Source of the DNA: JANLYC01 sp963815445
GTDB taxonomy: Bacteria > Actinomycetota > Actinomycetes > Propionibacteriales > Nocardioidaceae
Assembly (NCBI GenBank): GCA_963815445.1
Contig: CAWFGV010000008.1
Location: 1 to 64,000, forward strand
DNA: 64,000 bases
Direction of reading: 5' to 3'
Position numbers and translations under genes: made by a program. Positions 1 to 13,726 of this stretch are shown piece after piece; positions within the stretch are counted from its first letter, which is position 1, and every line of letters starts with the position of its first letter. Under the pieces are notes generated by a model that did no database searches, had not been told where the DNA came from, and worked only from the letters and a program-made list of their open reading frames with translations.

Positions 1-1011
<1,011 letters not shown>

Positions 1012-1111
1012 GGTTGGCGTTCCCTAACGGTATATGGGCGGATGGAAATACGGATCGATGGACGGCGTCAGAGCCATGACGACAACGAGCTCCACTCCGA
1101 ACATCGGCGTA

Positions 1112-1582
1112 TTACCAGCGGTAGTGCGCGAAGGCCTTGTTGGACTCGGCCATCTTGTGCGTGTCCTCGCGACGCTTGACGGCCGCGCCGAGACCGTTCG
1201 AGGCGTCGAGCAGCTCGTTCATCAGGCGTTCGGACATGGTCTTCTCGCGCCGGGCCTGTGAGTACTGGACGAGCCAGCGCAACGCCAGCGTGACCGATCG
1301 GGTCGCACGGACCTCGACCGGAACCTGGTAGGTCGCGCCACCGACGCGGCGGCTGCGGACCTCGAGGGTCGGCTTGACGTTGTCGAGCGCTCGCTTGAGC
1401 GTGACGACCGGGTCGGTGCCGGTCTTGTCGCGGCAGCCCTCGAGCGCGGTGTGCACGATGCGCTCCGCCACCTGCTTCTTACCGTCGACGAGCACCTTGT
1501 TGATCAGCTGCGTGACGAGCTGGCTGCCATAGACCGGGTCGTTCTCGATCGGGCGCTTCGGGGCCGGGCCCTTACGAGGCAT
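1112..1582 (-). CDS. rpsG: 30S ribosomal protein S7
   Basis: Primary 16S rRNA-binding protein that organises the head of the 30S subunit. The protein is 156 residues, the usual actinobacterial length, starts MPRKGPAPKRP and ends FAHYRW. The ATG at 1582 overlaps the rpsL stop in a TAATG junction, so translation is probably coupled. The same frame stays open further upstream inside rpsL, but the conserved N-terminus and the overlap fix this start. It is followed by fusA. Confidence 0.98.
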   Translation of the reverse strand: MPRKGPAPKRPIENDPVYGSQLVTQLINKVLVDGKKQVAERIVHTALEGCRDKTGTDPVVTLKRALDNVKPTLEVRSRRVGGATYQVPVEVRATRSVTLALRWLVQYSQARREKTMSERLMNELLDASNGLGAAVKRREDTHKMAESNKAFAHYRW

Positions 1583-1956
1583 TAGCTCTTCTCCTTCTTC
1601 GCGCCGTAGCGGCTGCGAGCCTGCTTGCGGTTCTTGACACCTTGGGTGTCGAGCGAGCCGCGGATGATCTTGTAGCGGACACCCGGCAGGTCTTTCACCC
1701 GACCGCCGCGCACGAGCACGATCGAGTGCTCCTGCAGGTTGTGGCCGACGCCTGGGATGTACGCCGTCACCTCGATCCCGCTCGTCAAGCGCACGCGCGC
1801 GACCTTGCGGAGAGCGGAGTTCGGCTTCTTGGGCGTGGTCGTGTAGACACGCGTGCACACGCCGCGCCGCTGAGGAGATCCCTTCAGGGCCGGCGTCTTG
1901 GTCTTCGACACCTTGTCCTGGCGGCCCTTACGGACCAGCTGCTGGATGGTGGGCAC
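1582..1956 (-). CDS. rpsL: 30S ribosomal protein S12
   Basis: Decoding-centre protein of the 30S subunit, 124 residues, starting GTG as MPTIQQLVRKGRQDK. The conserved streptomycin-site segments TPKKPNSALRKVARVRL and PGVGHNLQEHS are present. The two lysines at which rpsL streptomycin-resistance mutations occur (in TPKKPNS and in the segment before VRLTSG) appear wild type. It is the first gene of the str operon and has a good promoter about 235 bp upstream. Confidence 0.98.
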   Translation of the reverse strand: MPTIQQLVRKGRQDKVSKTKTPALKGSPQRRGVCTRVYTTTPKKPNSALRKVARVRLTSGIEVTAYIPGVGHNLQEHSIVLVRGGRVKDLPGVRYKIIRGSLDTQGVKNRKQARSRYGAKKEKS

Positions 1957-2122
1957 CGCGTCGTTCTCTTTCCTGTCGGTCGTGCTTGAGGGGTTCTACG
2001 CGTGGGCATCTGCAGCGGCGACCCCCGTGGTCGGGCGTGTCGCCCCGGCCACGAACACATCGTCGACCTGCTGAGACGAACGTGAGTCACGTACAGACTT
2101 TCGCGGCAGGAGGTGTCCGGGA

Positions 2123-2137
2123 GGTACGAGTCGTACC
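2123..2137. repeat. 7-bp inverted repeat in the rpsL leader
   Basis: GGTACGA-G-TCGTACC is a perfect 7-bp inverted repeat with a one-base centre. It lies between the predicted str promoter and rpsL. It could be an operator or a small hairpin; the sequence alone does not decide. Confidence 0.4.
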
Positions 2138-2190
2138 CGTCGGCACCAGCGGCACACGAAGGGGCCTGGACAGCCCAGGCACAGTGCTCA

Positions 2191-2219
2191 AGATTACCGG
2201 CTGCGCGGAGCAGGGTCAA
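2191..2219 (-). promoter_or_regulatory. Predicted sigma-70-type promoter of the str operon
   Basis: On the minus strand TTGACC (2214-2219) is followed after exactly 17 bases by TAATCT (2191-2196), close to the housekeeping consensus. Transcription would start near 2184, giving rpsL a leader of about 230 nt. No coding sequence is seen in that leader. Confidence 0.6.
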
Positions 2220-2268
2220 AACGGCGTCCGCACAGCCGGGTCCGGCGATCAGGAACGCGCGGGAAGGG

Positions 2269-2790
2269 TCAGGCGGGACCGCGCTCACGGACCGCCTGGA
2301 CATTCTCCATGGCTCCGCGCAGCTCTGCGAGCCACTCTTCACTGTGCTGGCCCACCAGCCGCACACACCAGCTCAGCGCGTCGGCTCGCGAGCGTGCGAC
2401 TCCGGACTCGACCAGGGTGTCGAGCACGTGGCGCTGCGGCTGCCGCAACCGGGTCATGACCGGCACCGCGAGATGCGTGAACAAGACGCTGTAGTCCGCG
2501 ATACCGGCCCCCCAGGACACCTTGCGCTCGAAGCGGGACTCGGCTTCGCGGGCCACCGCGATCCGGTCTGCTCGAGTCTCCTCACGCCAGGCCGAGACAC
2601 GCCCTGCGGCGGCTTCTCGGCGAGCGTCTTCGGTGGCGGCATCGCCGAGCTCGACCGGGTCGAGCGTGATCCGCACCGTGATCTCTTCACGGTCGATCGT
2701 GATGTGGGGCTGCTGGGCAGTCCATGCAGCGGGCAGCCGGCCCGCGAACCAGGCAGTGATCGCCTCGTCGGTGGCATTGCTTGTAATCAT
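2269..2790 (-). CDS. Hypothetical protein with C-terminal ribbon-helix-helix-like segment
   Basis: 173 residues from ATG 2790 (MITSNATDEAITAWF). I do not recognise the N-terminal half, which has alternating hydrophobic strands and a charged helix. The C-terminal third (VLDTLVESGVARSRADALSW, then helical to the end) resembles the strand-helix-helix of Arc/MetJ-type DNA-binding domains, in which the antitoxin-like phrase SGVARSRADAL is typical. An in-frame start 15 codons further upstream exists, but a palindrome lies right before the chosen ATG. No toxin gene is adjacent. It reads toward the str operon on the same strand. Function unknown; a DNA-binding regulator is a guess. Confidence 0.7.
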   Translation of the reverse strand: MITSNATDEAITAWFAGRLPAAWTAQQPHITIDREEITVRITLDPVELGDAATEDARREAAAGRVSAWREETRADRIAVAREAESRFERKVSWGAGIADYSVLFTHLAVPVMTRLRQPQRHVLDTLVESGVARSRADALSWCVRLVGQHSEEWLAELRGAMENVQAVRERGPA

Positions 2791-2804
2791 GTAATCCAGA
2801 TTAC
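2791..2804. promoter_or_regulatory. Palindrome at the start of the RHH-like gene
   Basis: GTAATC-CA-GATTAC is a perfect 6-bp inverted repeat touching the ATG at 2790. A third GTAATC half-site (2783-2788) overlaps that start codon. RHH repressors commonly bind such repeats in their own promoters, so autoregulation is plausible. Confidence 0.45.
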
Positions 2805-2838
2805 CTCGCGCTTGCTCATTTTCCAGCCCATCCACTCG

Positions 2839-3315
2839 TCAGTCGAGGTCCAGCGCGCGCCGCGCGACGGCGGAGGTCCGGAAGCCCTTGCTCCTCACCT
2901 CGGTGACGGTGAACCAACCCACCGCATCGGTCGTGCCGTTGACCTCCACCACTCGTGGCTCGTCGGAGTCTGAGGTGACCGACGCGTCGTACACGAGGTG
3001 GATGCCATGGAAGTCCTCGAGCACCCCGGAGGGAGACACTCCTGTGAAGTGGCGTGAGACAACGGTGCGTACGGCACCGACCTTGATCTGGAGGCCGGTC
3101 TCCTCGTACACCTCACGCCGCAGGCTCTCCTCCGGGTGCTCCCCGTGGTCGACTCCGCCGCCAGGCAGCGTCCAGACGCCCGGTGCGGTGGCACTCGACG
3201 TGGAGACCCGAGCGAGCAGGACCTCGTCGCCACGCCGCAGAAGGGCCCTGGCGGAGACCCGTTGGCGCTGGACCGGGGCACCAACACCGGGATCAGGCAC
3301 GGACCTGCTCACCAC
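2839..3315 (-). CDS. NUDIX hydrolase
   Basis: 158-residue single-domain NUDIX protein that would hydrolyse a nucleoside-diphosphate-linked substrate. The Nudix box is complete: GGGVDHGEHPEE is followed by SLRREVYEETGL, giving the GX5EX7REUXEEXGU pattern including the Mg-binding REVYEE glutamates. The N-terminus carries two successive GTG codons; the first is used here, and GTG 3312 is equally possible. Substrate (dNTP, ADP-ribose or other) cannot be read from the sequence. Confidence 0.9.
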   Translation of the reverse strand: MVSRSVPDPGVGAPVQRQRVSARALLRRGDEVLLARVSTSSATAPGVWTLPGGGVDHGEHPEESLRREVYEETGLQIKVGAVRTVVSRHFTGVSPSGVLEDFHGIHLVYDASVTSDSDEPRVVEVNGTTDAVGWFTVTEVRSKGFRTSAVARRALDLD

Positions 3316-3366
3316 GCCAGGGTCTCAGTGTCCGCGCGCGGCTGTCCCCCAGGATCGGGGGACGCA

Positions 3367-4456
3367 TCATCGCCGCCGACGCGGTACGGCCTGTCCCCTC
3401 CTCCGCCGCTGGAGCTGTACGCCGACAGCCGCGGCCAGCGCCAACGTCCCGGCGACCCCGAAGGCCATCGACCACCGCAGCGGATGTTGCCCGCTCAAGG
3501 TCACGACCGCAGACACCGGAACGACCGCCGCGCCCACCAGGCTCAGCACCGCGAACCCGACAAAGGACGTGTAGGCGTGCGCCAGTGCGGCCAACACGGC
3601 TATCAGGAGGCCGAGAACCATCGCGACGCGGATGTCAGAGCGGATGCTCGTCGCATCAGGACCGTTGATCCCGGTGGATGACTGGTTGGTGACGGCCACG
3701 GAGAACGCGAAGTAGACCGCGTCGACGTAGATGACGACGATCATCGACGTCAGACCGATCCCCAGACCCAGCATGCCGAGCAGACGCCGGCACCCGAATC
3801 GCCACCCCGCCGCCGCGACAACCAACCCGTAGACAAGGAAGGCGACGCCGACCGACAGGGCAACGCTGGACCCCGGATCCCCGCCACTGATCACGTCGCT
3901 GGCTGCCTGCCCGAGCACCAGCGCGCCCCCGATCACGGCGACGGCGGCGAACAGCTGTCCTTCCAGGATCCAGAACCCGGCGACGCCGCCCGCGACCATG
4001 AGCAGCCCCGCGACATACGTGAGCACGTCGGCGTCCCACAGCACCACAAGCCCGAAGGCCAGGGCTGCGAGCGCCAGGGCTCCGAGGACCCCGGCGGTCC
4101 ACATGGCCCACGGGACCGCTCCCAGCCGAACGGCGGAAGGCGGCCGCGGCGGCGCCGAGCACGAGCGTGACGCCGAGCAGGATGAGCAGGGTCTTCCAGC
4201 CGAATCCCTCGGTCCCGTCGACAGCGGTGGCAAGGAGGTAGCAGGCACCCAGCAGTCCGCCGGCGAAGACCGACAGGGCCGCCCACCCGCGCGACGGTTC
4301 CCACCCGCCGGAGTCCGCCGAGACCGGCGATCGACCGCGTCGTGGTGCATGGACCGCCCGGTAGACCCGCTCGGCCTGCCCCGGCGTCAGCGTGCCGTCC
4401 CGGACCAGGGGATCGAGGGAGTCGAAGAGCGTGTCGGGACGACGGAGAAGACTCAT
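3367..4456 (-). CDS. DUF2157-like integral membrane protein, frameshifted
   Basis: The frame starting at ATG 4456 encodes a cytosolic helical head (LVRDGTLTPGQAERVYRAVH) and the first two membrane helices. The protein then continues in the +1 frame near 4120-4130 (LGAVPWAMWTAG onward) through six or more further helices to a basic tail. Joining the frames gives 362 residues. The head followed by many TM segments resembles DUF2157 predicted membrane proteins. One extra base (or two missing) explains the break; neither frame makes sense beyond it. Function unknown. Confidence 0.65.
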
Positions 4457-4496
4457 GGCTCAGACCTTAGTGGTGCAAGGTCCCCAGATCGGGCAG

Positions 4497-4528
4497 CGCG
4501 TGGATCGCGCTCGGCAGCGATCCACGCG
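4497..4528. terminator. Hairpin, likely terminator of the aldolase-like gene
   Basis: Perfect 12-bp stem (CGCGTGGATCGC with GCGATCCACGCG, 8-base loop) lying 11 bp after the stop of the threonine-aldolase-like gene and before the membrane-protein gene. No T-run follows, as is common in high-GC actinobacteria. Confidence 0.65.
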
Positions 4529-4538
4529 ATCTACCTTG

Positions 4539-5693
4539 TCAGGACTCCCCACCCAGGATCACCCGGGCGAGGAGGTCCGCCGCCTCATCGACGTCCCACT
4601 CCAGCGTGCTGGTCCCTACCGTGAACTCAGTCCAGCTCGAACCGGGGATGTCACTGTCACCCCACGGTGGTGTCAAGGCGGTCCCGTCCGTCGCCATGAA
4701 GGCGAGCAGGCGCTGCATCACGACCTCATGAGGCACCGGCGCCGAGATCCGGAAGGCATTGGTGTGCGGCGGATCGGGAAAGACCCCGATCCCTCGCGCG
4801 GCGAACGCCTTCGCCAGCTCGAGGGCTCGTTCGTAGCGCGCCGCCATCGTCGGCAGCTCCTCGCGCAGACCTCTCAAGGCGCTCACGGCGTACGGCAACA
4901 GCGAGAACAACGTGCCGCCCATCCGCTGGCGCCATTGGCGGGCTTCGTCGATCACGTCCTCCGGACCAGCGACGGCGGCTCCACTCAGGCCGCCGAGTCC
5001 CTTGTAGAACGACACGTAGACGGTGTCGGCCAGCTCGGCGATCTCGCTCAGCTCACGGCCGAGGCATGGCTGCGACTCCCACAGTCGAGCGCCGTCGAAG
5101 TGGAGCGGGACACCCCGCTCACGGCACGCTGCCGAGAAGGCGACCAGGTCGTCCCAGCTCGGAAGCAAGTAGCCGGCGTCACGCAACGGCAGCTCGAGCA
5201 GCGCGGCGGCAAGAACGCCGGGAACGGCGGACAGCGCTCTCGTCGTCGGCAGCTCGCGCTCCTGGCTGAGGCGTTCGTAGCTGAGCCCGTGCAGCAGGGC
5301 CGGACCGTCGAGCTCGTGCCACAGCAGGTGCGACTGGCCGGGCAGCGCCACCCGCTTGGAGGCCGACCGGTCGCTCCACACCCTGAGCACGGACTGCTGG
5401 GCCATCGTGCCACTGGGAAACATGGCCGCAGCTGGTTTGCCGAGCAGCCGGGCGATCTCGTTCTCGAGCACGGCTACCGGACCCGATGCGCCATAGCGAT
5501 CCCAGGTGTCCGGTTCCGTCAACCTGTCGATCTCGAGCGTCAGGCTCGTCAGCTCTTCGCGCGGGAGACGGGGCACGCCGCCGGCGAGCCGACGGGTGGC
5601 CTTGGCCGCGAGAGTCCTGAACTCTTCGGTCACGTCCGGCTCTGCGCCGACGGGTGCTGACTCGGCAGGTCCGGGTGCGACTGGATCACTCAC
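4539..5693 (-). CDS. Threonine aldolase / beta-eliminating lyase family protein
   Basis: 384-residue PLP enzyme of the aromatic amino acid beta-eliminating lyase/threonine aldolase family; the likely reaction is cleavage of L-threonine or a related beta-hydroxy amino acid to glycine and an aldehyde. Visible features are the substrate-loop region (MFPSGTMAQQSVLR), the LHFDGARLWES segment with the PLP-contacting Asp, and the Schiff-base lysine in VSFYKGLGGLSG. The start is GTG 5693 preceded by GGCAGGA; the frame is open into rpoC upstream, but that is only read-through. It follows rpoC after a strong terminator, so it probably has its own promoter or depends on read-through. Confidence 0.85.
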   Translation of the reverse strand: MSDPVAPGPAESAPVGAEPDVTEEFRTLAAKATRRLAGGVPRLPREELTSLTLEIDRLTEPDTWDRYGASGPVAVLENEIARLLGKPAAAMFPSGTMAQQSVLRVWSDRSASKRVALPGQSHLLWHELDGPALLHGLSYERLSQERELPTTRALSAVPGVLAAALLELPLRDAGYLLPSWDDLVAFSAACRERGVPLHFDGARLWESQPCLGRELSEIAELADTVYVSFYKGLGGLSGAAVAGPEDVIDEARQWRQRMGGTLFSLLPYAVSALRGLREELPTMAARYERALELAKAFAARGIGVFPDPPHTNAFRISAPVPHEVVMQRLLAFMATDGTALTPPWGDSDIPGSSWTEFTVGTSTLEWDVDEAADLLARVILGGES

Positions 5694-5710
5694 GTCGGCA
5701 TCCTGCCATG

Positions 5711-5757
5711 ACGAGGGGCGGGCAGGGACCGGTGACCGGTCTCTGCCCGCCCCTCGT
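5711..5757. terminator. Strong hairpin terminator after rpoC
   Basis: 15-bp perfect stem (5711-5725 with 5743-5757, beginning ACGAGGGGCGGGCAG) about 17 bp after the rpoC stop. The apical part contains two ACCGGT palindromes. It most likely ends the rpoB-rpoC transcript. Confidence 0.8.
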
Positions 5758-5773
5758 GCGGCAGTCGCTTCGT

Positions 5774-9650
<3,877 letters not shown>

Positions 9651-9811
9651 GACTGTTCCTTCGTCTGATGTTGCTGTGGGTGGTGCTCTTTCTTAGGACC
9701 CGAGGGTCTTGTTCTCTCGATCAGGCCGAGGTGCCCTGCGTTGCTGCGTCGGTGCAGGACCCGGGCCGGACTGGCTAGCCTCACGAGCAAGCTCGCTCGG
9801 CCGTCTCGTCG

Positions 9812-9848
9812 GTATGACGAGCGCTCGCTTCGCGAGCGTTCGTCATAC
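9812..9848. repeat. Long hairpin over the rpoB stop codon
   Basis: 17-bp stem with one mismatch and a TTC loop (9812-9828 with 9832-9848, GTATGACGA...TCGTCATAC). The rpoB TGA lies inside it. There is no T-run. It could be a processing or attenuation site in the 192-bp rpoB-rpoC gap. Confidence 0.7.
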
Positions 9849-12800
9849 CTCCTCGACCGAACTGATGCCTTCGTTGGGGCGCCGTGCCAGGTCGATGCCG
9901 AGCTCCTCGGCCGCCCTGAAGACGTCCTCGTCGGTGTCGCGCATGTCCATGGCCACCCCGTCGCTCGACAGCACCTCGACGTTGAGACACAGGGACTGCA
10001 TCTCCTTGACGAGCACCTTGAACGACTCGGGGATCCCCGGCTCCGGGATGTTCTCGCCCTTGACGATGGCCTCGTAGACCTTCACGCGACCGAGCACGTC
10101 GTCGGACTTGATCGTCAGCAGCTCCTGCAGTGCGTAGGCGGCGCCGTAGGCCTCGAGCGCCCACACCTCCATCTCACCGAAGCGCTGACCACCGAACTGT
10201 GCCTTACCACCCAGCGGCTGCTGCGTGATCATCGAGTACGGACCGGTCGAACGAGCGTGGATCTTGTCGTCGACCAGGTGGTTGAGCTTGATGATGTAGG
10301 TGTAGCCGACCGACACGGGTGCGGGGAACGGCTCACCGGTACGACCGTCGAAAAGCCGCGCCTTGCCATCGCCCTTGACCAGCCGCTCGCCGTCCCGGTT
10401 GGGGAGGGTCGAGGCCAGCAGACCCGAGATCTCGTCTTCCTTGGCACCGTCGAACACGGGCGTCGCGACGTTGGTGTCACCCGGCGCCTGGCTCAGACCG
10501 ATGCTGCTCAGCCGCTTCTTCCACTCGGCGTCGTCGCCCTCGACCTGCCAGCCATTCTTGGCGACCCACCCGAGGTGGGTCTCCAGCACCTGGCCGATGT
10601 TCATCCGGCCCGGCACGCCGAGCGGGTTGAGGATGATGTCGACGGGCGTGCCGTCCTCGAGGAACGGCATGTCCTCAGCCGGCAGGATCTTCGAGATGAC
10701 GCCCTTGTTGCCATGGCGTCCGGCGAGCTTGTCACCGTCGGAGATCTTGCGCTTCTGAGCGACGTACACGCGGATCAGCTGGTTGACACCGGGAGGCAGC
10801 TCGTCGTCCTCTTCACGATCGAAGACGCGAACGCCGATGACGATGCCGCTCTCGCCGTGCTTGACCTTGAGCGACGTGTCACGGACTTCGCGTGCCTTCT
10901 CTCCGAAGATCGCCCGCAGCAACCGCTCCTCCGGGGTCAGCTCGGTCTCACCCTTGGGCGTGACCTTGCCGACCAGGATGTCGCCAGGAACGACCTCGGC
11001 ACCGATGCGGATGATGCCGCGCTCGTCGAGGTCGGCGAGCATCTCGTCTGAGACGTTCGGGATGTCCCTGGTGATCTCCTCGGGACCCAGCTTGGTGTCG
11101 CGGGCGTCGACCTCGTGCTCCTCGATGTGGATCGAGGTGAGGACGTCTTCCTGCACCAGCCGCTGGCTGAGGATGATCGCGTCTTCGTAGTTGTGACCTT
11201 CCCAGGGCATGTACGCCACGAGCAGGTTGCGACCGAGCGCCATCTCCGCGGAGTCGGTGCTCGGGCCGTCAGCGATCGGCCATCCGGTCTCGACCCGGTC
11301 GCCTTCGGCCACGGTCGGCCGCTGGTTGACACAGGTGCCCTGGTTGGAGCGCCGGAACTTGGCGAGACGGTAGGTCTCGTAGTGCCCGTCGTCCTCCATG
11401 ACCTCGACCGAGTCCGCCGACACCTCGGTGACCACGCCGCTGGCCTTCGCCACGACCACGTCTCCTGCGTCGACTGCCGCGCGATACTCCATACCGGTCC
11501 CGACCAGCGGTGCCTCGGCACGGATCAACGGCACGGCCTGGCGCTGCATGTTCGAGCCCATGAGGGCCCGGTTGGCGTCGTCGTGCTCGAGGAACGGGAT
11601 CAGGGCGGTCGCGACCGACACCATCTGGCGCGGCGAGACGTCCATGTAGTCGACGTCGGCGCCGGTGAGGTTGTCGACCTCGCCGCGGCGCTCACGCACC
11701 ATGACACGCTCCTCGGCGAACGTGTTGTCCTTCGTCAGGATCGCGTTCGCCTGGGCGATGACCACCCGGTCTTCTTCGTCGGCCGTGAGGTAGTCGATCT
11801 GGTCGGTGACCACACCGTCGACGACCTTGCGGTACGGCGTCTCGACGAAGCCGAACGAGTTGACGCGTCCGAACGTCGCCAGCGAGCCGATCAGACCGAT
11901 GTTCGGGCCCTCAGGAGTCTCGATCGGGCACATCCGGCCGTAGTGCGAGACGTGCACGTCGCGGACCTCGAAGCCGGCCCGCTCACGGGACAGCCCACCG
12001 GGACCGAGCGCGGAGAGACGACGCTTGTGCGTCAGACCGGCCAACGGGTTGATCTGGTCCATGAACTGGCTGAGCTGGGACGTTCCGAAGAACTCCTTGA
12101 GCGCGGCTACCACCGGGCGGATGTTGATCAGCGTCTGCGGCGTGATCGCCTCGACGTCCTGAGTCGTCATCCGCTCGCGGACGACCCGCTCCATGCGGGC
12201 CAGACCGGTGCGCAGCTGGTTCTGGATGAGCTCACCGACCGTGCGGAGACGGCGGTTGCCGAAGTGGTCGATGTCGTCGGACTCGACGACCATCTGGCCA
12301 CGCGGAGAGGACATCTCCTCACGCCCGTCGTGCAGGGCCACGATGTAACGGATGGCCGCGACGATGTCGTCGATCGTGAGCGTCTGCTGGTCGAACGGCT
12401 CGTCCTGGCCGAGCTTCTTGTTGATCTTGTAGCGCCCGACCTTGGCGAGGTCATACCGCTTCGGGTTGAAGTAGTAGTTCTCGAGCAGGGTCTGCGCGGC
12501 TTCGCGCGTCGGGGGTTCGCCCGGACGCAGCTTGCGGTAGATGTCGAGCAGTGCGTCGTCCTGGCCGGACGTGTGGTCCTTCTCCAGGGTCAGCCGGATC
12601 GACTCGAACTCGCCGAACTCCTCGATGATCTGCGCCTCGGTCCAGCCGAGCGCCTTGAGCAGCACGGTGACGTTCTGCTTGCGCTTGCGGTCGAGGCGGA
12701 CCCCGACCATGTCGCGCTTGTCGATCTCGAACTCGAGCCAGGCACCGCGTGACGGAATCATCTTCGAGCTGAAGATGTCCTTGTCAGAGGTCTTGTCGAT

Positions 12801-13343
12801 CGAGCGCTCGAAATAGACACCGGGCGACCGGACGAGCTGCGAGACAACGACACGCTCGGTCCCGTTGACGATGAAGGTGCCCTTGTCGGTCATCAGGGGG
12901 AAATCACCCATGAAGACCGTCTGGCTCTTGATCTCGCCGGTCTCGTTGTTCATGAACTCCGCCGTCACGAACAAGGGCGCGGAGTACGTGAAGTCGCGCT
13001 CCTTGCACTCCTCGACGGTGTTCTTGGGGGGCTCGAAGCGGTGGTCCCGGAACGAGAGGCTCATGGTCCCGGAGAAGTCCTCGATCGGGGAGATCTCCTC
13101 GAAGATCTCCTCCAGACCTGACCTCGTCGAGACGTCTTGACGTCCTTCCGACTGGGCCTGCTCGACCTTGGCCCGCCAGGAATCGTTACCGACGAGCCAG
13201 TTGAAGCTGTCGGCCTGGAGGGCCAGCAGATCGGGAACCTCGAGAGTTTCGGCGATCTTTGCGAACGACACCCGTCCGGTGTCATTGGCTTTGCTGGTAC
13301 GGCTGGTAGATGGCGTGTTGCTGGCGTTGCGCGAGGCGGCCAA
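9843..13343 (-). CDS. rpoB: RNA polymerase beta subunit
   Basis: Catalytic-core subunit of RNA polymerase, 1166 residues, starting TTG 13343 (MAASRNASNTPSTS) behind AAGGA. The rifamycin-site region is unmistakable (FFGTSQLSQFMDQ, then GLTHKRRLSALGPGG), followed by GRMCPIETPEGPN. Three positions differ from the common bacterial sequence: the residue after MDQ is Ile instead of Asn, PLS reads PLA, and DVHPSHYG reads DVHVSHYG (E. coli N518, S522, P564). All three lie at known rifampicin-resistance positions. It precedes rpoC by 192 bp. Its promoter is predicted at 13566-13594. Confidence 0.98.
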   Translation of the reverse strand: MAASRNASNTPSTSRTSKANDTGRVSFAKIAETLEVPDLLALQADSFNWLVGNDSWRAKVEQAQSEGRQDVSTRSGLEEIFEEISPIEDFSGTMSLSFRDHRFEPPKNTVEECKERDFTYSAPLFVTAEFMNNETGEIKSQTVFMGDFPLMTDKGTFIVNGTERVVVSQLVRSPGVYFERSIDKTSDKDIFSSKMIPSRGAWLEFEIDKRDMVGVRLDRKRKQNVTVLLKALGWTEAQIIEEFGEFESIRLTLEKDHTSGQDDALLDIYRKLRPGEPPTREAAQTLLENYYFNPKRYDLAKVGRYKINKKLGQDEPFDQQTLTIDDIVAAIRYIVALHDGREEMSSPRGQMVVESDDIDHFGNRRLRTVGELIQNQLRTGLARMERVVRERMTTQDVEAITPQTLINIRPVVAALKEFFGTSQLSQFMDQINPLAGLTHKRRLSALGPGGLSRERAGFEVRDVHVSHYGRMCPIETPEGPNIGLIGSLATFGRVNSFGFVETPYRKVVDGVVTDQIDYLTADEEDRVVIAQANAILTKDNTFAEERVMVRERRGEVDNLTGADVDYMDVSPRQMVSVATALIPFLEHDDANRALMGSNMQRQAVPLIRAEAPLVGTGMEYRAAVDAGDVVVAKASGVVTEVSADSVEVMEDDGHYETYRLAKFRRSNQGTCVNQRPTVAEGDRVETGWPIADGPSTDSAEMALGRNLLVAYMPWEGHNYEDAIILSQRLVQEDVLTSIHIEEHEVDARDTKLGPEEITRDIPNVSDEMLADLDERGIIRIGAEVVPGDILVGKVTPKGETELTPEERLLRAIFGEKAREVRDTSLKVKHGESGIVIGVRVFDREEDDELPPGVNQLIRVYVAQKRKISDGDKLAGRHGNKGVISKILPAEDMPFLEDGTPVDIILNPLGVPGRMNIGQVLETHLGWVAKNGWQVEGDDAEWKKRLSSIGLSQAPGDTNVATPVFDGAKEDEISGLLASTLPNRDGERLVKGDGKARLFDGRTGEPFPAPVSVGYTYIIKLNHLVDDKIHARSTGPYSMITQQPLGGKAQFGGQRFGEMEVWALEAYGAAYALQELLTIKSDDVLGRVKVYEAIVKGENIPEPGIPESFKVLVKEMQSLCLNVEVLSSDGVAMDMRDTDEDVFRAAEELGIDLARRPNEGISSVEEV

Positions 13344-13565
13344 GAGTGGTCCTTCCGAAGGCTCGCGGACTCATCCCAATAGCGCTCCTCCATCACCCCA
13401 TGCAAAGGGGACCCGAAGCCGGGTCGTTAGCAGGTGGAAGGCAGCGCAAAGAAGCAGTTTACCCCAGGGGCCGACTGCTTGTCGAACTGGGCCTCGAGGG
13501 ACATCGCGCGTGGGTGTCGCGCCGTCGTCCGTCCTCGCCGCAGTCCGCGATCGGAAACTATGGCG

Positions 13566-13594
13566 AGGATGCCCCGCCGGGGGGCCTGAGTCAA
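13566..13594 (-). promoter_or_regulatory. Predicted rpoB promoter
   Basis: TTGACT (13589-13594) is separated by 17 bases from CATCCT (13566-13571) on the minus strand, giving an rpoB leader of about 215 nt. The rest of the 383-bp gap between the mce operon and rpoB shows no gene. Confidence 0.5.
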
Positions 13595-13690
13595 GCAAAC
13601 ACGCGGTATTGGTCACCTTCGCGCGGCCATAACGCCCGATTATGACATGGTTTGGGCTGTGGAAAACTAGCCGTTCGGTTCGGCAACAGG

Positions 13691-13723
13691 GAACCTGGCC
13701 AGACCCACCACGGCGCCAGGTTC
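13691..13723. terminator. Hairpin terminator at the end of the mce operon
   Basis: GAACCTGGC (13691-13699) pairs perfectly with GCCAGGTTC (13715-13723), four bases after the stop of the last mce-associated gene. There is no T-run. Confidence 0.6.
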
Positions 13724-13726
13724 GGA

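Noticed and set aside
2269..2790. Toxin-antitoxin module
   Set aside because: Only an antitoxin-like C-terminus is seen; no toxin gene lies on either side.
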